Shown: positions 38,569-52,147, numbered from the stretch's first letter. The stretch: DNA of 64,000 nucleotides from Gammaproteobacteria bacterium (GCA_009840545.1 VXNM01000010.1:528617-592616); one strand, 5' to 3'. The notes: generated by a model from the letters alone, not told the origin. Program-made: numbers and translations.

Positions 38569-39360
38569 GAGTTAGTCATAGGAGTCGAATTGCGGTTTCG
38601 CTGGTAGACACTGGCCGACAACAGCTACATATTACGTGGAAATCGAGTAAACACTTCTCTACAACTGCAACTCACTGGCTTTTCAATACAACCTATCGGC
38701 TCACGAGACTCGTCCAGATGGATTTCTTGTCCGCGGTTCCATATAGCGAAGGAGAGACTGGCTCAAAACCATAGAACAGAAGGTCGACTTTGCGCATGTG
38801 AGATTAAGCTATGCATAGCTTCAATTGACGTGATTTCGTCGTTTCTTCCCGTATAAAACCTCAACTAGCATAAACCCAGTTAACAGGCAAGGCTTCTCAA
38901 TAATCCATTCTCAATACTATCTAATCCCATCATAACTCCCTGAGATAAAACGTATACTCTCATGTGAAGTTGTAGTAATTTATTGTCCCATTATATCGAT
39001 GCACTAGTTTGTGACTCCACTTTGCTAGAGAGACAGCGGTCACTCCAACTGATGCTGTAGAACATGAGATGAGCGTGAGGAGCAGCCGGTCACGTGCACA
39101 TTAACGATTCACCGCTATGTGTTCGCCATACAATCGGTTAGTGTACAAATAAACATCCCATTTGGGTTGGCAAGCTGTATTGGTTCAGCCGTTCTCTGTT
39201 GAAGCAATTGGACTTGCGTGCTCAAGTGTGTTAGCTATCGGGATGTAGCCGCTGTAAGTCTAAAGCTTCGAATGATGTCGAGCTATAATAAGCTCACGGC
39301 CGTTTACTGAACAAATAAATAGTAGTTCAGTCAATTCCACACAGCTCGAAGCACCTACAG
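38569..39360. other. Long gene-free stretch before mnmG
   Basis: About 790 bases, AT-richer than its surroundings, with frequent stops in all frames and no RNA gene I can recognise. Near its right end TATAAT at 39284-39289 is a candidate -10 for mnmG, without a good -35. The remainder looks like decayed insert DNA. Confidence 0.45.
39284..39289 (+). promoter_or_regulatory. Candidate -10 box for mnmG
   Basis: TATAAT, 71 bases before the mnmG ATG. The region 16-18 bases upstream (around TAAAGC) is a poor -35. Confidence 0.4.
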
Positions 39361-41253
39361 ATGAATTTCGTCAATTTTCGCAAAGCATTTGATGTTGTAG
39401 TGATTGGTGGTGGTCATGCTGGTACTGAAGCAGCTCTCGCTTCCGCTCGACTGGGCTCACGAACCCTCTTGGTAACCCAGTCCATTGAGACTATAGGTCA
39501 GATGTCGTGCAACCCTGCAATCGGAGGGATTGGAAAGAGCCATTTGGTCCGCGAAGTGGACGCTCTGGGTGGAGCGATGGCTTGGGCAACAGATCAAGCT
39601 GGAATTCATTTTCGCACGCTTAACGCCAGCAAAGGTCCAGCTGTTCGAGCACTTCGAGCTCAAGCAGACCGAAATCTCTACAAGACTGCTATCCGTAGAG
39701 TAGTCGAGTCACAAGAAAATCTCCATGTTTTTCAAGACGATGTTGTCGATTTGGAGATCAAAAATGACCGAATTCAAAGTGTCGTCTGCTCAATAGCGGG
39801 CGCAATTTCCACAACATCTGCAGTACTGACCACCGGAACGTTCTTGGGTGGACGCATGCATATTGGAAAACGAAGCAAGACAGGTGGTCGAGCTGGGGAT
39901 CGAACATCCATAACTTTGGCAACTAGACTGCGATCGTTTCCATTTCGGGTTGGTCGGTTAAAAACCGGAACACCACCACGCATTGATGGAAAGACGGTGG
40001 ACTACTCCGAATTGCTTGTACAGCATGGAGATGAAGCTGTACCCACCATGTCGTTTCTAGGACAGCCATCACAGCATCCTCGCCAAGTGCCCTGTCATAT
40101 CACCTACACCAATGAACAAACTCACGAGATCATTCGTTCAGGACTGGAAGAATCGCCGATGTACACGGGTGCAATCGAAGGAATTGGACCCCGTTACTGC
40201 CCATCCATCGAGGACAAAGTTGTTCGGTTTGCGGACCGATCGCAACACCAGATTTTCATAGAACCGGAAGGTCTCCAAACAAGTGAAGTCTATCCAAACG
40301 GAATTTCCACGAGCCTCCCATTCGATGTACAAACTCGTGCCGTGCAGACGATCAAAGGCTTTGAGCACGCTCATGTCACTCGTCCAGGCTACGCCGTTGA
40401 GTACGATTTCTTTGACCCGCGCGATTTGTATCCCACGTTGGAAACACGATTAGTGGAAGGGCTGTACTTTGCCGGGCAGATCAATGGAACGACCGGTTAC
40501 GAGGAGGCGGCGGCGCAAGGATTGCTAGCTGGACTCAACGCGTCCCGCAAAGCCACAGGCGCACCTCAGTGGTTCCCGAAGCGACACGAAGCTTACTTGG
40601 GAGTCTTGGTTGACGACCTGACCTCATTAGGTACCAACGAACCCTATCGAATGTTCACTAGCAGAGCTGAGTATCGACTGCGATTGCGCCAAGATAATGC
40701 GGATATGCGATTGACCGAACAGGGTTATGAACTTGGAATGGTTTCGTCGACTCGATGGAATGCGTTCATCGAGAAGCGCAACGCGATTGAACAATGCAAG
40801 AACAGACTCCGAGAAACCAATGTTCACCCGAGCGACGAGACAGCACAAGCATTTGAAAAACTCTCTGGCGAGCAGATCAACCGAGATACCAAGTTACATG
40901 AGCTTCTAAAACGACCTCACGTCGAAGTGGTACAACTTCAAGAAGCTGGTTGGTTGTGCGAGATTCCCGTTGAAATTCTCGAACAGGCTTCGATTGACAT
41001 CAAGTATGAAGGTTACATCGCTCGACAGGAGAAGGAAATCGCAAGCACCGTTTCCAAAGAACGACAGGTAATACCGGATACCCTGAACTACCAGAGCATT
41101 GACGGGCTCTCGAATGAGTTGCGTCAGAAACTTAGCGAATCCCGACCCCGCACAATGGCAAACGCGTCGCGTATTCCGGGAATTACTCCAGCCGCTCTGT
41201 CCCTCATTGCGGTTCACTCCAAACGAGAGCGAGATCAACGCAAGATCGCGTGA
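39361..41253 (+). CDS. mnmG: tRNA uridine-5-carboxymethylaminomethyl modification enzyme MnmG
   Basis: 630 residues, full length. An FAD-dependent partner of MnmE in wobble-uridine modification. The dinucleotide-binding motif is [20 protein letters not shown] (residues 12-31). It is followed by [23 protein letters not shown], the GTFLGG and RTGTPPRI-like (KTGTPPRID) segments and the C-terminal helical domain ([14 protein letters not shown]) that contacts MnmE. It overlaps rsmG as GTGA. Confidence 0.97.
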   Translation: MNFVNFRKAFDVVVIGGGHAGTEAALASARLGSRTLLVTQSIETIGQMSCNPAIGGIGKSHLVREVDALGGAMAWATDQAGIHFRTLNASKGPAVRALRAQADRNLYKTAIRRVVESQENLHVFQDDVVDLEIKNDRIQSVVCSIAGAISTTSAVLTTGTFLGGRMHIGKRSKTGGRAGDRTSITLATRLRSFPFRVGRLKTGTPPRIDGKTVDYSELLVQHGDEAVPTMSFLGQPSQHPRQVPCHITYTNEQTHEIIRSGLEESPMYTGAIEGIGPRYCPSIEDKVVRFADRSQHQIFIEPEGLQTSEVYPNGISTSLPFDVQTRAVQTIKGFEHAHVTRPGYAVEYDFFDPRDLYPTLETRLVEGLYFAGQINGTTGYEEAAAQGLLAGLNASRKATGAPQWFPKRHEAYLGVLVDDLTSLGTNEPYRMFTSRAEYRLRLRQDNADMRLTEQGYELGMVSSTRWNAFIEKRNAIEQCKNRLRETNVHPSDETAQAFEKLSGEQINRDTKLHELLKRPHVEVVQLQEAGWLCEIPVEILEQASIDIKYEGYIARQEKEIASTVSKERQVIPDTLNYQSIDGLSNELRQKLSESRPRTMANASRIPGITPAALSLIAVHSKRERDQRKIA

Positions 41254-41861
41254 CGTTAATTTCCCAACGAAATGTTGCTTCTACTGACGATGCCATGATT
41301 GAATGCGAATCGGGCGTTCAAGTTACAGAGTACTTGCAGCTCTTGCGAAAATGGAATGCAGCCTGCTCCCTCGTATCGCATGGAGACCTCCAATATTTAA
41401 ACGAACGTCATGTGTTGGACAGCATGGAACTGTTGCCCTTCTTGAAAATGTCTCAATCACACCTAGACATTGGCTCGGGAGGTGGATTTCCAGGAGTACT
41501 TATTGCAATTGCTAGACCGAAAATGCGTGTGCTTGTGAACGACAGGAGTCGCAAGAAGTGTCGTTTCCTTCGCCATGCAAAAATGCAACTCAAGCTTGAG
41601 AACGTGGAAGTGCTCGAGCTTGATATAAAGCAAGACTCCGAACTGAAAGAACACTTCGACACAGTTACGATGCGTGCCGTCGGGTCTGCTTCTCAGGTAT
41701 GGGAGCTAGGAAGTCAATTCCTCAACGAGTCAGGAACCATCCTCATGCAAACCTCGCAACCTGTTTGTGAATCGGATCTGATTGGGTCCACGGTGCGTTG
41801 CGTCCATAAGACTGACCGAGGCTGGGTATCGGTTGTAGGTCGGGATACTGAATCGTCATGA
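41250..41861 (+). CDS. rsmG: 16S rRNA guanine-527 N7-methyltransferase
   Basis: 203 residues. It methylates G527 in the 530 loop; loss gives low-level streptomycin resistance in several bacteria. The SAM motif is [16 protein letters not shown], preceded by [13 protein letters not shown] and followed by [14 protein letters not shown]. The GTG start at 41250 overlaps the mnmG stop, and the stop overlaps the parA ATG. ATG 41294, in another position near the N-terminus, is not needed. Confidence 0.94.
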   Translation: MTLISQRNVASTDDAMIECESGVQVTEYLQLLRKWNAACSLVSHGDLQYLNERHVLDSMELLPFLKMSQSHLDIGSGGGFPGVLIAIARPKMRVLVNDRSRKKCRFLRHAKMQLKLENVEVLELDIKQDSELKEHFDTVTMRAVGSASQVWELGSQFLNESGTILMQTSQPVCESDLIGSTVRCVHKTDRGWVSVVGRDTESS

Positions 41862-42637
41862 AAAGAGTCATGGCCGTAGCCAATCAGAAAGGAGGCGTGG
41901 GAAAGACAACCACGGCAGTGAATTTGTCTGCGGCACTTGCCGCTGCAAATCGGGCAGTCTTGCTCATCGATCTCGATCCTCAGGGAAACGCATCAACTCA
42001 CGTAGGTTTGGCGAGTACTGACGAACAAGCAAGTTCATGGGATTGGTTTGAAGGAAAAGCTCCCCTGTGTGATTTGGTACAAAGAGTTCCGCCTGGTATG
42101 GATGTAGTGGCGTCCAACTCCGACCTAACTGCGACCGAAGTAAGATTGCTCAACGCAGAAGATCGTGTGCGACGGTTGCGGGCACTCTTGGATTCGGAAA
42201 ACTCTTACGATTACGTGATTGTGGATTGCCCGCCAACTCTCAATGTGCTCACGTTAAATGCACTCATGGCTGCTAGCGACGTACTCATTCCCATGCAGTG
42301 CGAATACTTTGCATTAGAGGGGCTCACCGCACTTATGCGAACTATAGATGCGGTTCGGTCAGCAGGAAATCCAGAGTTGAGAATCGACGGGATTATTCGG
42401 ACTATGTATGATCCCCGCAATAAGCTCACTCGTGCCGTGTCCCGTCAGTTGTTCGATCACTTCAAATCTCAGGTGTATCGCACAGTAATTCCAAGAAATG
42501 TTCGTGTGGCAGAAGCCCCCAGCTACGGGCAACCTGTCAATCTCTACGATCGAAGGTCACGTGGAGCGATTGCACACCTTGCCTTGGCACAAGAAATGTT
42601 GAGGCGCCACGCACAATCCGAGGCGAGTCATGGCTAG
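41858..42637 (+). CDS. parA: Chromosome partitioning ATPase ParA
   Basis: 259 residues. It begins [20 protein letters not shown] with the deviant Walker A motif of the ParA/Soj family. The later motifs DLDPQGNAS and YVIVDCPPTLNVLT are present. There is no N-terminal helix-turn-helix, so it is the chromosomal (Soj) type. It acts with ParB and parS to move origins. ATGA overlap with rsmG; 8-base overlap with parB. Confidence 0.96.
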   Translation: MKRVMAVANQKGGVGKTTTAVNLSAALAAANRAVLLIDLDPQGNASTHVGLASTDEQASSWDWFEGKAPLCDLVQRVPPGMDVVASNSDLTATEVRLLNAEDRVRRLRALLDSENSYDYVIVDCPPTLNVLTLNALMAASDVLIPMQCEYFALEGLTALMRTIDAVRSAGNPELRIDGIIRTMYDPRNKLTRAVSRQLFDHFKSQVYRTVIPRNVRVAEAPSYGQPVNLYDRRSRGAIAHLALAQEMLRRHAQSEASHG

Positions 42638-43493
42638 AGCCCCGCTTGGAAAAGGTCTTGACGAACTGCTCAAGATGCAGGGCGTGTCCGGAGATGATGC
42701 CAGTCAATCAGATGACAAGACAAGGGTCATTCAAGTACCAATCGAACGAATTCGCCCCAGCCCCATTCAGCCCAGGTCTCGATTCAACCAGGAAAACATT
42801 GAAGAACTTGCGCAATCGATTCGTGAGACGGGGATTTTGCAGCCGCTAATCGTTCGTCCCGAGAGAGACGACGAATATCAATTGATTGCAGGCGAGCGGC
42901 GTTGGCGAGCGGCCGGTTTGGCGCAACTTGAAACACTTCCTGTTGTTGTGCGTGACGTCACGGATGAGGAAGCCGTTGTATTCGCGCTTGTGGAGAACAT
43001 TCAAAGAGAAGATCTCAATGTTGTGGATCAAGCAGACGCCTACGCTCGACTCAATAACGAATTCGGTTTGACACACGACGAGATAGGCCGCATGTTGGGC
43101 AAGGCCCGAGCATCAATTACGAATGCATTGCGCCTGCGTGAATTGATACCGGAAGTGCTCAAAGCATTGCGTAACGGTGAGATCGAAATGGGTCATGCTC
43201 GAGCAATTATTGCGTTGGAACCGGAAGATCAAGCACGAGTAGCCCATGCCGTAATACAACGGCATATGTCGGTACGAAACACGGAACTCTTGATCCAACG
43301 ACTTAAGAAGAGAACAGTCGCCCGACGTGAAGTCTCTCCTGACACGTTAAGAATCGAACGTGAATTGTCGGAAAAAATTGGAGCTCCACTATCCATTCGG
43401 CTTAGTGGCAAAAGCACCAAGAAAGGTTCAGTTGTGATTCGTTTTACAACTCTGGATGAATTGGACGGAATACTCGACCACCTCCGACGCTAA
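42630..43493 (+). CDS. parB: Chromosome partitioning protein ParB
   Basis: 287 residues. The CTPase/N-terminal domain contains IRPSPIQPRSRF, ESIRETGILQPL-like (QSIRETGILQPLIVRP) and the GERRWRAA box. ENIQREDLNVVDQA follows, then a helix-turn-helix (LTHDEIGRMLGKARASITNA) that reads parS. The C-terminal dimerisation domain ends DELDGILDHLRR. Two perfect parS sites are in this window (15192-15207 and 21721-21736). No clear terminator follows before the atp genes. Confidence 0.96.
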   Translation: MARAPLGKGLDELLKMQGVSGDDASQSDDKTRVIQVPIERIRPSPIQPRSRFNQENIEELAQSIRETGILQPLIVRPERDDEYQLIAGERRWRAAGLAQLETLPVVVRDVTDEEAVVFALVENIQREDLNVVDQADAYARLNNEFGLTHDEIGRMLGKARASITNALRLRELIPEVLKALRNGEIEMGHARAIIALEPEDQARVAHAVIQRHMSVRNTELLIQRLKKRTVARREVSPDTLRIERELSEKIGAPLSIRLSGKSTKKGSVVIRFTTLDELDGILDHLRR

Positions 43494-43555
43494 AGTCCGA
43501 CTCCGTTGCATCTTCAATGTTTTTGCGCGTCCCGTAATCGTTAGAGTTTGTTCCT

Positions 43556-43561
43556 TATAAT
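43556..43561 (+). promoter_or_regulatory. Candidate -10 box of the atp operon
   Basis: TATAAT in the parB-atpI gap, about 100 bases before the preferred atpI start. No strong -35 at the right spacing, so it is a partial match. Confidence 0.4.
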
Positions 43562-43658
43562 GCGCCCGCAAAGTGAGTTTATCGCCTAGTCGAGAGACTT
43601 TTCTTGTTGGTTTGCGCGCTTTATGGTCGACGTTGGTACTCCAACCGTGAAGGTGATC

Positions 43659-44030
43659 ATGAAGGGTAAAGACCGCGCTCACCTGGCAGCGGTTGCGTTT
43701 CAGGGAATTGCGGTATTTCTAGTTGGCTTGGCCATCAGTTTGAAGTCACCAGCAATTGCCGAAGCCGTTCTTGTGAGCGGGGGAATCATGGTCTTGGCGA
43801 ACGCATGGTTCGCGTGGACGGTTCGGAAAATTAGCGATCCACGCCGTATTCTCGCGATGCACATGATTCGCTTTGGACTTTACGGACTGGGCATCGCATT
43901 GATCATTGTGATCAGGAATCTAAATGTGTTGGCATGTGTTGTAACGATGATTGCATCACATCTGGTCTATGTGGCAGCGACGTTTAGAAACGGTCTCACC
44001 GAGGAGTCGACGGGTGATTCAATCGATTAA
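43659..44030 (+). CDS. atpI: ATP synthase accessory protein AtpI
   Basis: 123 residues from ATG 43659, which has AAGGTG upstream and gives MKGKDRAHLAAVAFQG. An ATG 12 codons earlier (43623) lacks a ribosome site. Four hydrophobic helices, the size and position (first in the atp operon) fit AtpI/UncI, which helps assemble the c-ring. Sequence similarity in this family is low, so the call rests largely on layout. Confidence 0.8.
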   Translation: MKGKDRAHLAAVAFQGIAVFLVGLAISLKSPAIAEAVLVSGGIMVLANAWFAWTVRKISDPRRILAMHMIRFGLYGLGIALIIVIRNLNVLACVVTMIASHLVYVAATFRNGLTEESTGDSID

Positions 44031-45175
<1,145 letters not shown>

Positions 45176-45178
45176 CAC

Positions 45179-45649
45179 ATGTTCAACCTTGCGACCTTTA
45201 TTGGTCAATCCATTGTCTTTGTCATTTTCGTAGGGATCTGCGTCAAGTTCATTTGGCCTCCTGCTATCAATGCCATGCGCGCGCGCCAGCAGCGGATCGC
45301 TGAGGGGCTGGAAAATGCGGAGAAAGCGGAACGCGCTCTCGCCGAGTCGAATGAAGAGGCTGAAAACGTCTTGCGCAACGCCCGTGCCGAAGGTCAGAAG
45401 ATTATTGACGCGGCACGCAAGCAAGGTGCAAGCATGATCGAAGACGCAAAAGCCGAGGCACGTTTGGAGGGCGAGAGGATTCTTGAAGCTGCACGAGCTG
45501 AAGTCAGCCAAGAGTCTAATCGCGCCCGAGAACTCTTGCGTAATGACGTAGCAACTCTCGCAGTGGCAGGTGCGGAACGAATCCTGGAGTCCGACATCGA
45601 TCGCGGTAAACATGCCGAACTGCTCGACCAATTAGTGAAGGAACTCTAA
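45179..45649 (+). CDS. atpF: ATP synthase F0 subunit b
   Basis: 156 residues, the E. coli length. One N-terminal membrane helix (FIGQSIVFVIFVGICVKFIW) is followed by a long Ala/Glu/Arg-rich coiled coil that forms the peripheral stalk. It starts 3 bases after atpE and ends 3 bases before atpH. Confidence 0.96.
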   Translation: MFNLATFIGQSIVFVIFVGICVKFIWPPAINAMRARQQRIAEGLENAEKAERALAESNEEAENVLRNARAEGQKIIDAARKQGASMIEDAKAEARLEGERILEAARAEVSQESNRARELLRNDVATLAVAGAERILESDIDRGKHAELLDQLVKEL

Positions 45650-45652
45650 GAC

Positions 45653-46192
45653 GTGGCGGAATTGGCTACGCTAGCGCGACCCTATGCAAACGCGATCTTT
45701 GAGGTTGCCAAAGCAGAAGATCGCCTTGATCTTTGGTCTAGGTCGTTAGCCATCTTGGTTCGTACGCTTCATGAGCCTGAAGTTCGGCCGCTCATTGCCT
45801 CGCCCATTCATTCGCCAGCCAAGAAAGCAATCACATTGACCGACATTCTGGGCGACCAGATATCGGAATCGATGCGCCGCTTCGTACTCGTTCTTGCGGA
45901 GAACCGCAGACTCGAACTACTTCCTGAAATTCGAGAGGGCTTTGAAGCAAAGCTAGAAGAGGAACAACGAACCCTGACGGTCGAGGTAACTACTGCTGTC
46001 GATCTGACAAACGAAGAAAAGAAACGATTTACAGACACGTTGCGACAGCGTTTCCAACGAGACATTAGCTTGGCCACCGAAGTGGATTCAACGGTTCTCG
46101 GCGGCGCACTCATTCGTGCCGGCGACACAGTGTTGGATGGCACGGTGCGCGGAAAGTTGGAGAAATTGCGCAATCAAATGCAACGCGCATAA
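45653..46192 (+). CDS. atpH: ATP synthase F1 subunit delta
   Basis: 179 residues, starting at GTG 45653 (MAELATLARPYANAIFEVA). The N-terminal helical bundle binds subunit alpha. The C-terminal part has the family motif VDSTVLGGALIRAGDTVLDG, linking F1 to the b-stalk. Confidence 0.96.
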   Translation: MAELATLARPYANAIFEVAKAEDRLDLWSRSLAILVRTLHEPEVRPLIASPIHSPAKKAITLTDILGDQISESMRRFVLVLAENRRLELLPEIREGFEAKLEEEQRTLTVEVTTAVDLTNEEKKRFTDTLRQRFQRDISLATEVDSTVLGGALIRAGDTVLDGTVRGKLEKLRNQMQRA

Positions 46193-46204
46193 CTAGGCAG
46201 AAAC

Positions 46205-47758
46205 ATGCAAGCACTCAATCCATCGGAAATCAGCGATCTCATTAAGGATCGCATTAACAAACTTGACGTTGAAGTTCAGCCACAGAACGAAGGAACCATC
46301 GTTTCTGTGTCGGACGGAATTGTGCGAATTCACGGTCTTGCGGAAGCTCAGTACGGGGAATTGATTGAGTTTCCAGGGGGAGTCTTCGGAATGGCGATGA
46401 ACCTTGAGCGAGACTCAGTCGGTGCAGTAGTTCTCGGAGAATATCGTGAGCTCAAGGAGGGAATGACCGCGCGATGTACCACGCGCATCGCGGAAGTGCC
46501 AACGGGATCGGAATTGCTTGGACGGGTTGTCGATGCTCTGGGTAACCCCATAGATGGAAAAGGTCCCATCCAGACTCAGACAAGCTCGCCTATCGAGAAG
46601 GTTGCTCCTGGAGTCATTGCGCGTCAGAACGTTAGCGAACCCGTCCAAATAGGCATTAAGTGCATTGATGCCATGATCCCGATTGGCCGTGGCCAACGAG
46701 AATTGATCATTGGTGATCGACAAATTGGCAAGACAGCTATTGCTGTGGATGCGGTCATCAACCAGAAAGACTCGGGTATCAAGTGTGTCTATGTCGCAAT
46801 TGGCCAGAAAATGTCGACGATAGCCAATATCGTGCGCACATTTGAAGAAAACGGCGCGATGGAACATACCATCGTTGTTGCCGCGTCTGCTTCGGAACCT
46901 GCACCGCTGCAGTACATTGCAGCCTACTCCGGATGCAGTATGGGAGAGTACTTCCGAGATCGAGGCGAGGATGCTTTGATCATATACGACGACTTGACCA
47001 AGCAAGCATGGGCATACCGCCAGATTTCGCTTCTCTTGAGACGACCTCCTGGTCGCGAAGCGTATCCCGGCGATATTTTCTACTTGCATTCTCGATTGCT
47101 TGAGCGCGCCGCGAGAGTAAACGCAGAGTATGTCGAGCAGGCCACCAACGGAGAAGTGCAAGGCAAGACAGGTTCTTTGACTGCCTTGCCGATCATCGAA
47201 ACGCAGGCTGGCGATGTGTCAGCATTCGTTCCAACCAACGTTATTTCCATTACTGACGGCCAGATATTCCTTGAGACCGACCGATTCAATGCCGGTATTC
47301 GACCCGCAATGAGTCCCGGAATCTCCGTATCTCGAGTGGGTGGCGATGCTCAGGTTGACTTTATGCGTAAGCTTGCTGGCGGAGTCAAGCTCGCGTTGGC
47401 GCAATACCGCGAACTAGCGGCGTTTTCGCAATTCGCGTCAGATCTTGACGAGGCTACACGACAACAGCTCGAACATGGCCAGCGAGTAGAGGAATTGATG
47501 AAGCAACCTCAATTCGCGCCCATGACGGTCGCGGAAATGGGAGTGTCATTGTTCGCTGCCAACGAGGGCTACTTGCGATCGGTTCCGCTGGACAAAGTAG
47601 GTGATTTCGAACAAGACCTACTCAGCTACATGAACTCGGAACATGGCGAATGGATGGCGGAAATCACGAAAACGGGCGCATATGACGACGACATCGTGGA
47701 TTACATGAAGACGGCCCTTGACGCCTTCGTTGCGACACACGACTACGGGGAAGCGTAG
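46205..47758 (+). CDS. atpA: ATP synthase F1 subunit alpha
   Basis: 517 residues. It is the non-catalytic nucleotide-binding subunit. The P-loop reads [19 protein letters not shown] (Ile where Thr is common, still GxxxxGKT). The alpha/beta signature [17 protein letters not shown], which includes the arginine finger, is intact. The N-terminus starts with the usual MQLNPSEIS-like sequence ([14 protein letters not shown]). Confidence 0.97.
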   Translation: MQALNPSEISDLIKDRINKLDVEVQPQNEGTIVSVSDGIVRIHGLAEAQYGELIEFPGGVFGMAMNLERDSVGAVVLGEYRELKEGMTARCTTRIAEVPTGSELLGRVVDALGNPIDGKGPIQTQTSSPIEKVAPGVIARQNVSEPVQIGIKCIDAMIPIGRGQRELIIGDRQIGKTAIAVDAVINQKDSGIKCVYVAIGQKMSTIANIVRTFEENGAMEHTIVVAASASEPAPLQYIAAYSGCSMGEYFRDRGEDALIIYDDLTKQAWAYRQISLLLRRPPGREAYPGDIFYLHSRLLERAARVNAEYVEQATNGEVQGKTGSLTALPIIETQAGDVSAFVPTNVISITDGQIFLETDRFNAGIRPAMSPGISVSRVGGDAQVDFMRKLAGGVKLALAQYRELAAFSQFASDLDEATRQQLEHGQRVEELMKQPQFAPMTVAEMGVSLFAANEGYLRSVPLDKVGDFEQDLLSYMNSEHGEWMAEITKTGAYDDDIVDYMKTALDAFVATHDYGEA

Positions 47759-48619
47759 ATGACGGTTGGTCGTGAGATCAAGAAGAAAATTGGTAGCGTA
47801 GAGAACACCAAGAAAGTTACCAGTGCGATGCAGATGGTTGCGGCAAGCAAAATGCGCCGTACACAGGATCGCATGCTTGAGGCTCGCCCCTATTCCAATG
47901 CGATCCGAGCAGTGATTGGGCACTTGGCCAACTCAAGCCCTGAGTATCAACACCAATTCATGACTGAGCGCGAAGTGAAGCGGATTGGTTTCATTGTTGT
48001 CTCCACTGACAAAGGACAGTGCGGCGGCTTGAATACCAATATGTTCCGAGAACTATTGCGCGAGCTGAAGGCATGGGAAGACCAGGGGATAAAGGCGGAT
48101 CTCGCACTCATCGGCAACAAGGCAGCATCGTTTTTCCGCTCAGTCGGCGGTAACGTCGTGGCTGCTATCAACGGTGTGGGTGAAGTACCAGAAGTCGAAT
48201 CACTGGTCGGAAGCTTGAAGATCATGCTGGACAGCTTCTCTGATGGAACGATCGACCGGCTTGATGTCGTATCGAATGAGTTCATATCGAGCATGCAGCA
48301 GAAGCCACAGATACGGCAGTTGCTACCGTTGGTGCATTCGGAGGACCCCGATACAACCCATCAATGGGACTACATCTACGAACCAGAGGCTCGGGATCTG
48401 ATCGACGGGTTGGTTCAACGTCATATTGAGTCGCAGGTCTATCAAGCCGTAGTGGAAAACACTGCATGTGAGCAGGCCGCAAGAATGATCGCAATGAAGA
48501 ATGCGACTGACAACGCCGAGAACATGATCGAAGAGCTTGCCTTGCTCTACAACAACGCAAGGCAGGCGGCAATCACACAGGAAATCGCTGAAATTGTCGG
48601 TGGGGCGGCAGCACTTTAA
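47759..48619 (+). CDS. atpG: ATP synthase F1 subunit gamma
   Basis: 286 residues, the central rotating shaft. The N-terminal coiled coil [20 protein letters not shown] and the C-terminal [20 protein letters not shown] plus [20 protein letters not shown] match the family. Its ATG directly follows the atpA stop. Confidence 0.97.
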   Translation: MTVGREIKKKIGSVENTKKVTSAMQMVAASKMRRTQDRMLEARPYSNAIRAVIGHLANSSPEYQHQFMTEREVKRIGFIVVSTDKGQCGGLNTNMFRELLRELKAWEDQGIKADLALIGNKAASFFRSVGGNVVAAINGVGEVPEVESLVGSLKIMLDSFSDGTIDRLDVVSNEFISSMQQKPQIRQLLPLVHSEDPDTTHQWDYIYEPEARDLIDGLVQRHIESQVYQAVVENTACEQAARMIAMKNATDNAENMIEELALLYNNARQAAITQEIAEIVGGAAAL

Positions 48620-50050
<1,431 letters not shown>

Positions 50051-50052
50051 GT

Positions 50053-50475
50053 ATGGCATCCTTTACTAGGTGCGACATCGTAAGTGCCGAGCAAAAAATT
50101 TTTTCCGGACAAGTGACCATGGTTGTCGCAGTTGGTTCTTTAGGTCAGCTTGGAATCATGCCAGGACACGCACCTTTGCTCACGGGATTGAAACCCGGTC
50201 CCGTGACACTTCGACTCGAGGACGATGTGGAAGAGGTTTACTTCGCTTCTGGTGGATTCATCGAAGTGCAACCCGGGCATGTGACTATTCTTGCGGATAC
50301 TGCCATGCGAGCGGACGATATCGACGAAGCAGCAGCCGCTGAAGCAGAAGCGGAGGCAAAACGGGCAATGGAAGAGCAAGCTGGAGAATTGGATTACACA
50401 ATGGCCACGGCAATGCTTGCAGACGCAACCGCTCGTCAAAGAACGCTGGATGAATTGCGCAAGCGTCGCCGCTAG
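50053..50475 (+). CDS. atpC: ATP synthase F1 subunit epsilon
   Basis: 140 residues. The N-terminal beta-sandwich includes GQLGIMPGHAPLLTGLKPG. The C-terminal two-helix hairpin (EAAAAEAEAEAKRAM and ATARQRTLDELRKRR) can inhibit ATP hydrolysis. It is the last gene of the atp operon. Confidence 0.96.
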   Translation: MASFTRCDIVSAEQKIFSGQVTMVVAVGSLGQLGIMPGHAPLLTGLKPGPVTLRLEDDVEEVYFASGGFIEVQPGHVTILADTAMRADDIDEAAAAEAEAEAKRAMEEQAGELDYTMATAMLADATARQRTLDELRKRRR

Positions 50476-50863
50476 ACAGTCTAGGTGGGCCGATCTCCCT
50501 TAGGATCGGAGGGCTTTCGCGGCCAATTCTGTACTCGCTCTAGCTCTTTCCTACTTGTACCGTTTACTGTTGTCGTTTGGATGTTGATTTTGATCCCAAT
50601 CATGAGCCTTTGAGAACTATTGCGTTATTAATAGTTCTAGTTGGAATCCCAAATTGGGTTGCGATTGTCGGCAGGCGGGCAGCAATCAAGTTTAAGAACC
50701 GATCCCGCGCTATTTCCAACTTCGTATAGGATTCACAAGACTCTTGAGTTTGCTTTTTGTCGCAACACGATAGACTGTATCCATTCTCAATCTACCGAAT
50801 TCGTTGAGGTCGGAATGGCGAGGAAAGGCGAGTCGAAGTAGCAAGGGGTTTTCTTTTACACGA
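50476..50863. other. Gap after the atp operon with two hairpins
   Basis: CCGATC/GATCGG (50490-50509) lies 14 bases past the atpC stop and is a candidate terminator, though only a short pyrimidine stretch follows. AGAACTATT/AATAGTTCT (50613-50638) is a 9-base-pair perfect inverted repeat with an 8-base loop. The rest contains the leader of the lipoprotein gene, with no other gene seen. Confidence 0.45.
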
Positions 50864-51985
50864 ATGAACCACGCCCGACAGATTGGCCTATGCCATAGCG
50901 CGATTCGGCGATTATCAGTCGTGGCAATCCTCTTGATTCCATTAAGCGGGTGCTTTGTAGTCGAGTTTATGCTGACAAAGCAAATTGCCAATGTCTCGTT
51001 ATCTCCCAGCGGCAACGAAGTAGCCTTTCTACAGTTTCCAAATCAAGTCAGAGTAAAGAGCTTAGATATTGAGGGCGCATTCTTGTGTCAATTAAGAGTT
51101 CCTCTAATGTCAGAAAGGGTCCACTTTACTTTTCATGGAATGATGTTTGCGGTCGATCAGCCTGACATAGCAGACGATCTCTTTGCCTTGGGCGATGTAA
51201 CCCGCTCGATCGCATTCTATGACGTCAACAGTTGCGAACTTACGAGGGAAATGCCGCTTCCCGGATTGCAAACTACAACTGCGCTTGCCTTTTCAAGTGA
51301 CGGCAGCTTCCTTCTTCGCAGTTCTGAGCAATCTGGCTCTAGCGACGTACGGTTAGATTTGATTGATGTTGAAAGCGGTGAATCGATTAAGCAGTGGACC
51401 TATCTCAACACACACCCGATCAGCTTCGCGCTATCTGGCGACGATTCTTTGGCATTTCTGGGAATGGCCCAACACAAAGCTCCCAATGTCGAGGGTGAAG
51501 TGCCACGTGATCACATAGGAAAAGTCGCGCTGATGCGAATGCCAACGGGAGAGTTAGTCAGGGAGTGGGTAGAGAGTGACACATTAGGAATCCGAGCAGT
51601 AGCAATCTCTGTGGACGGCACGACAATTGCGCTCAAGTTCTACGATGGGACCATAAAGGTTACTCACTTGCCAACGGGCGAGTCCAATACGCTAGAAACA
51701 CCCACGAAGGAAGTTGAAGAATCACTCGCAACAGTAGACGCCCTTACCGTATTTGAAAAGCTTTTACTTACGCCAGATGGCTCAGTCGTGTTTGTGCAAT
51801 CGGCGCTACACGCTGAGTCGTTGTATGCATTCCGTGTGGACTCAGGTGAACAAGTGAAGGAGTATGAATACGAAGACGATATTGGCGACTTTGCAATTAC
51901 TTCCGATGGAAAGCGGCTTGTTGTTGGCACAGAAGCAGGAGAAATCAAAATCGAGGAATTGGGTTTACAAATGGAGAGTGACTGA
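50864..51985 (+). CDS. WD40-like beta-propeller lipoprotein, copy 1
   Basis: 373 residues from ATG 50864. The signal peptide ends in a lipobox (IPLSGC, Cys30), so it is a predicted lipoprotein. The mature part has repeated propeller blades with SPSGNEVAFLQF, SSDGSFLLRSS, SVDGTTIALKFYDGTIKV and TSDGKRLVVGTEAGEIKI, typical of YVTN/WD40-like folds. It is clearly paralogous to the gene at 52723-53808 (shared IDVESGESIKQWTYL and LPTGE). The ribosome site is unclear, and the frame extends 20 codons upstream. Function unknown. Confidence 0.75.
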   Translation: MNHARQIGLCHSAIRRLSVVAILLIPLSGCFVVEFMLTKQIANVSLSPSGNEVAFLQFPNQVRVKSLDIEGAFLCQLRVPLMSERVHFTFHGMMFAVDQPDIADDLFALGDVTRSIAFYDVNSCELTREMPLPGLQTTTALAFSSDGSFLLRSSEQSGSSDVRLDLIDVESGESIKQWTYLNTHPISFALSGDDSLAFLGMAQHKAPNVEGEVPRDHIGKVALMRMPTGELVREWVESDTLGIRAVAISVDGTTIALKFYDGTIKVTHLPTGESNTLETPTKEVEESLATVDALTVFEKLLLTPDGSVVFVQSALHAESLYAFRVDSGEQVKEYEYEDDIGDFAITSDGKRLVVGTEAGEIKIEELGLQMESD

Positions 51986-52147
51986 ACCCATCCCCAACTA
52001 ACTCCGTCGCGTAGTTCTTAATTTAACCTGCATCGCCTCGCTCCGAGCTTGTCGAAGAGCTCGTGATCCGAAATGTTCCCATGGGAGCTAGCAGTGTATC
52101 GGGACGAAATCGGCTATGCTTGCAACCCGCTCTTCATGGATGTGACC

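Noticed and set aside
46415..47161. 248-codon minus-strand frame inside atpA
   Set aside because: Antisense shadow of a highly conserved gene.
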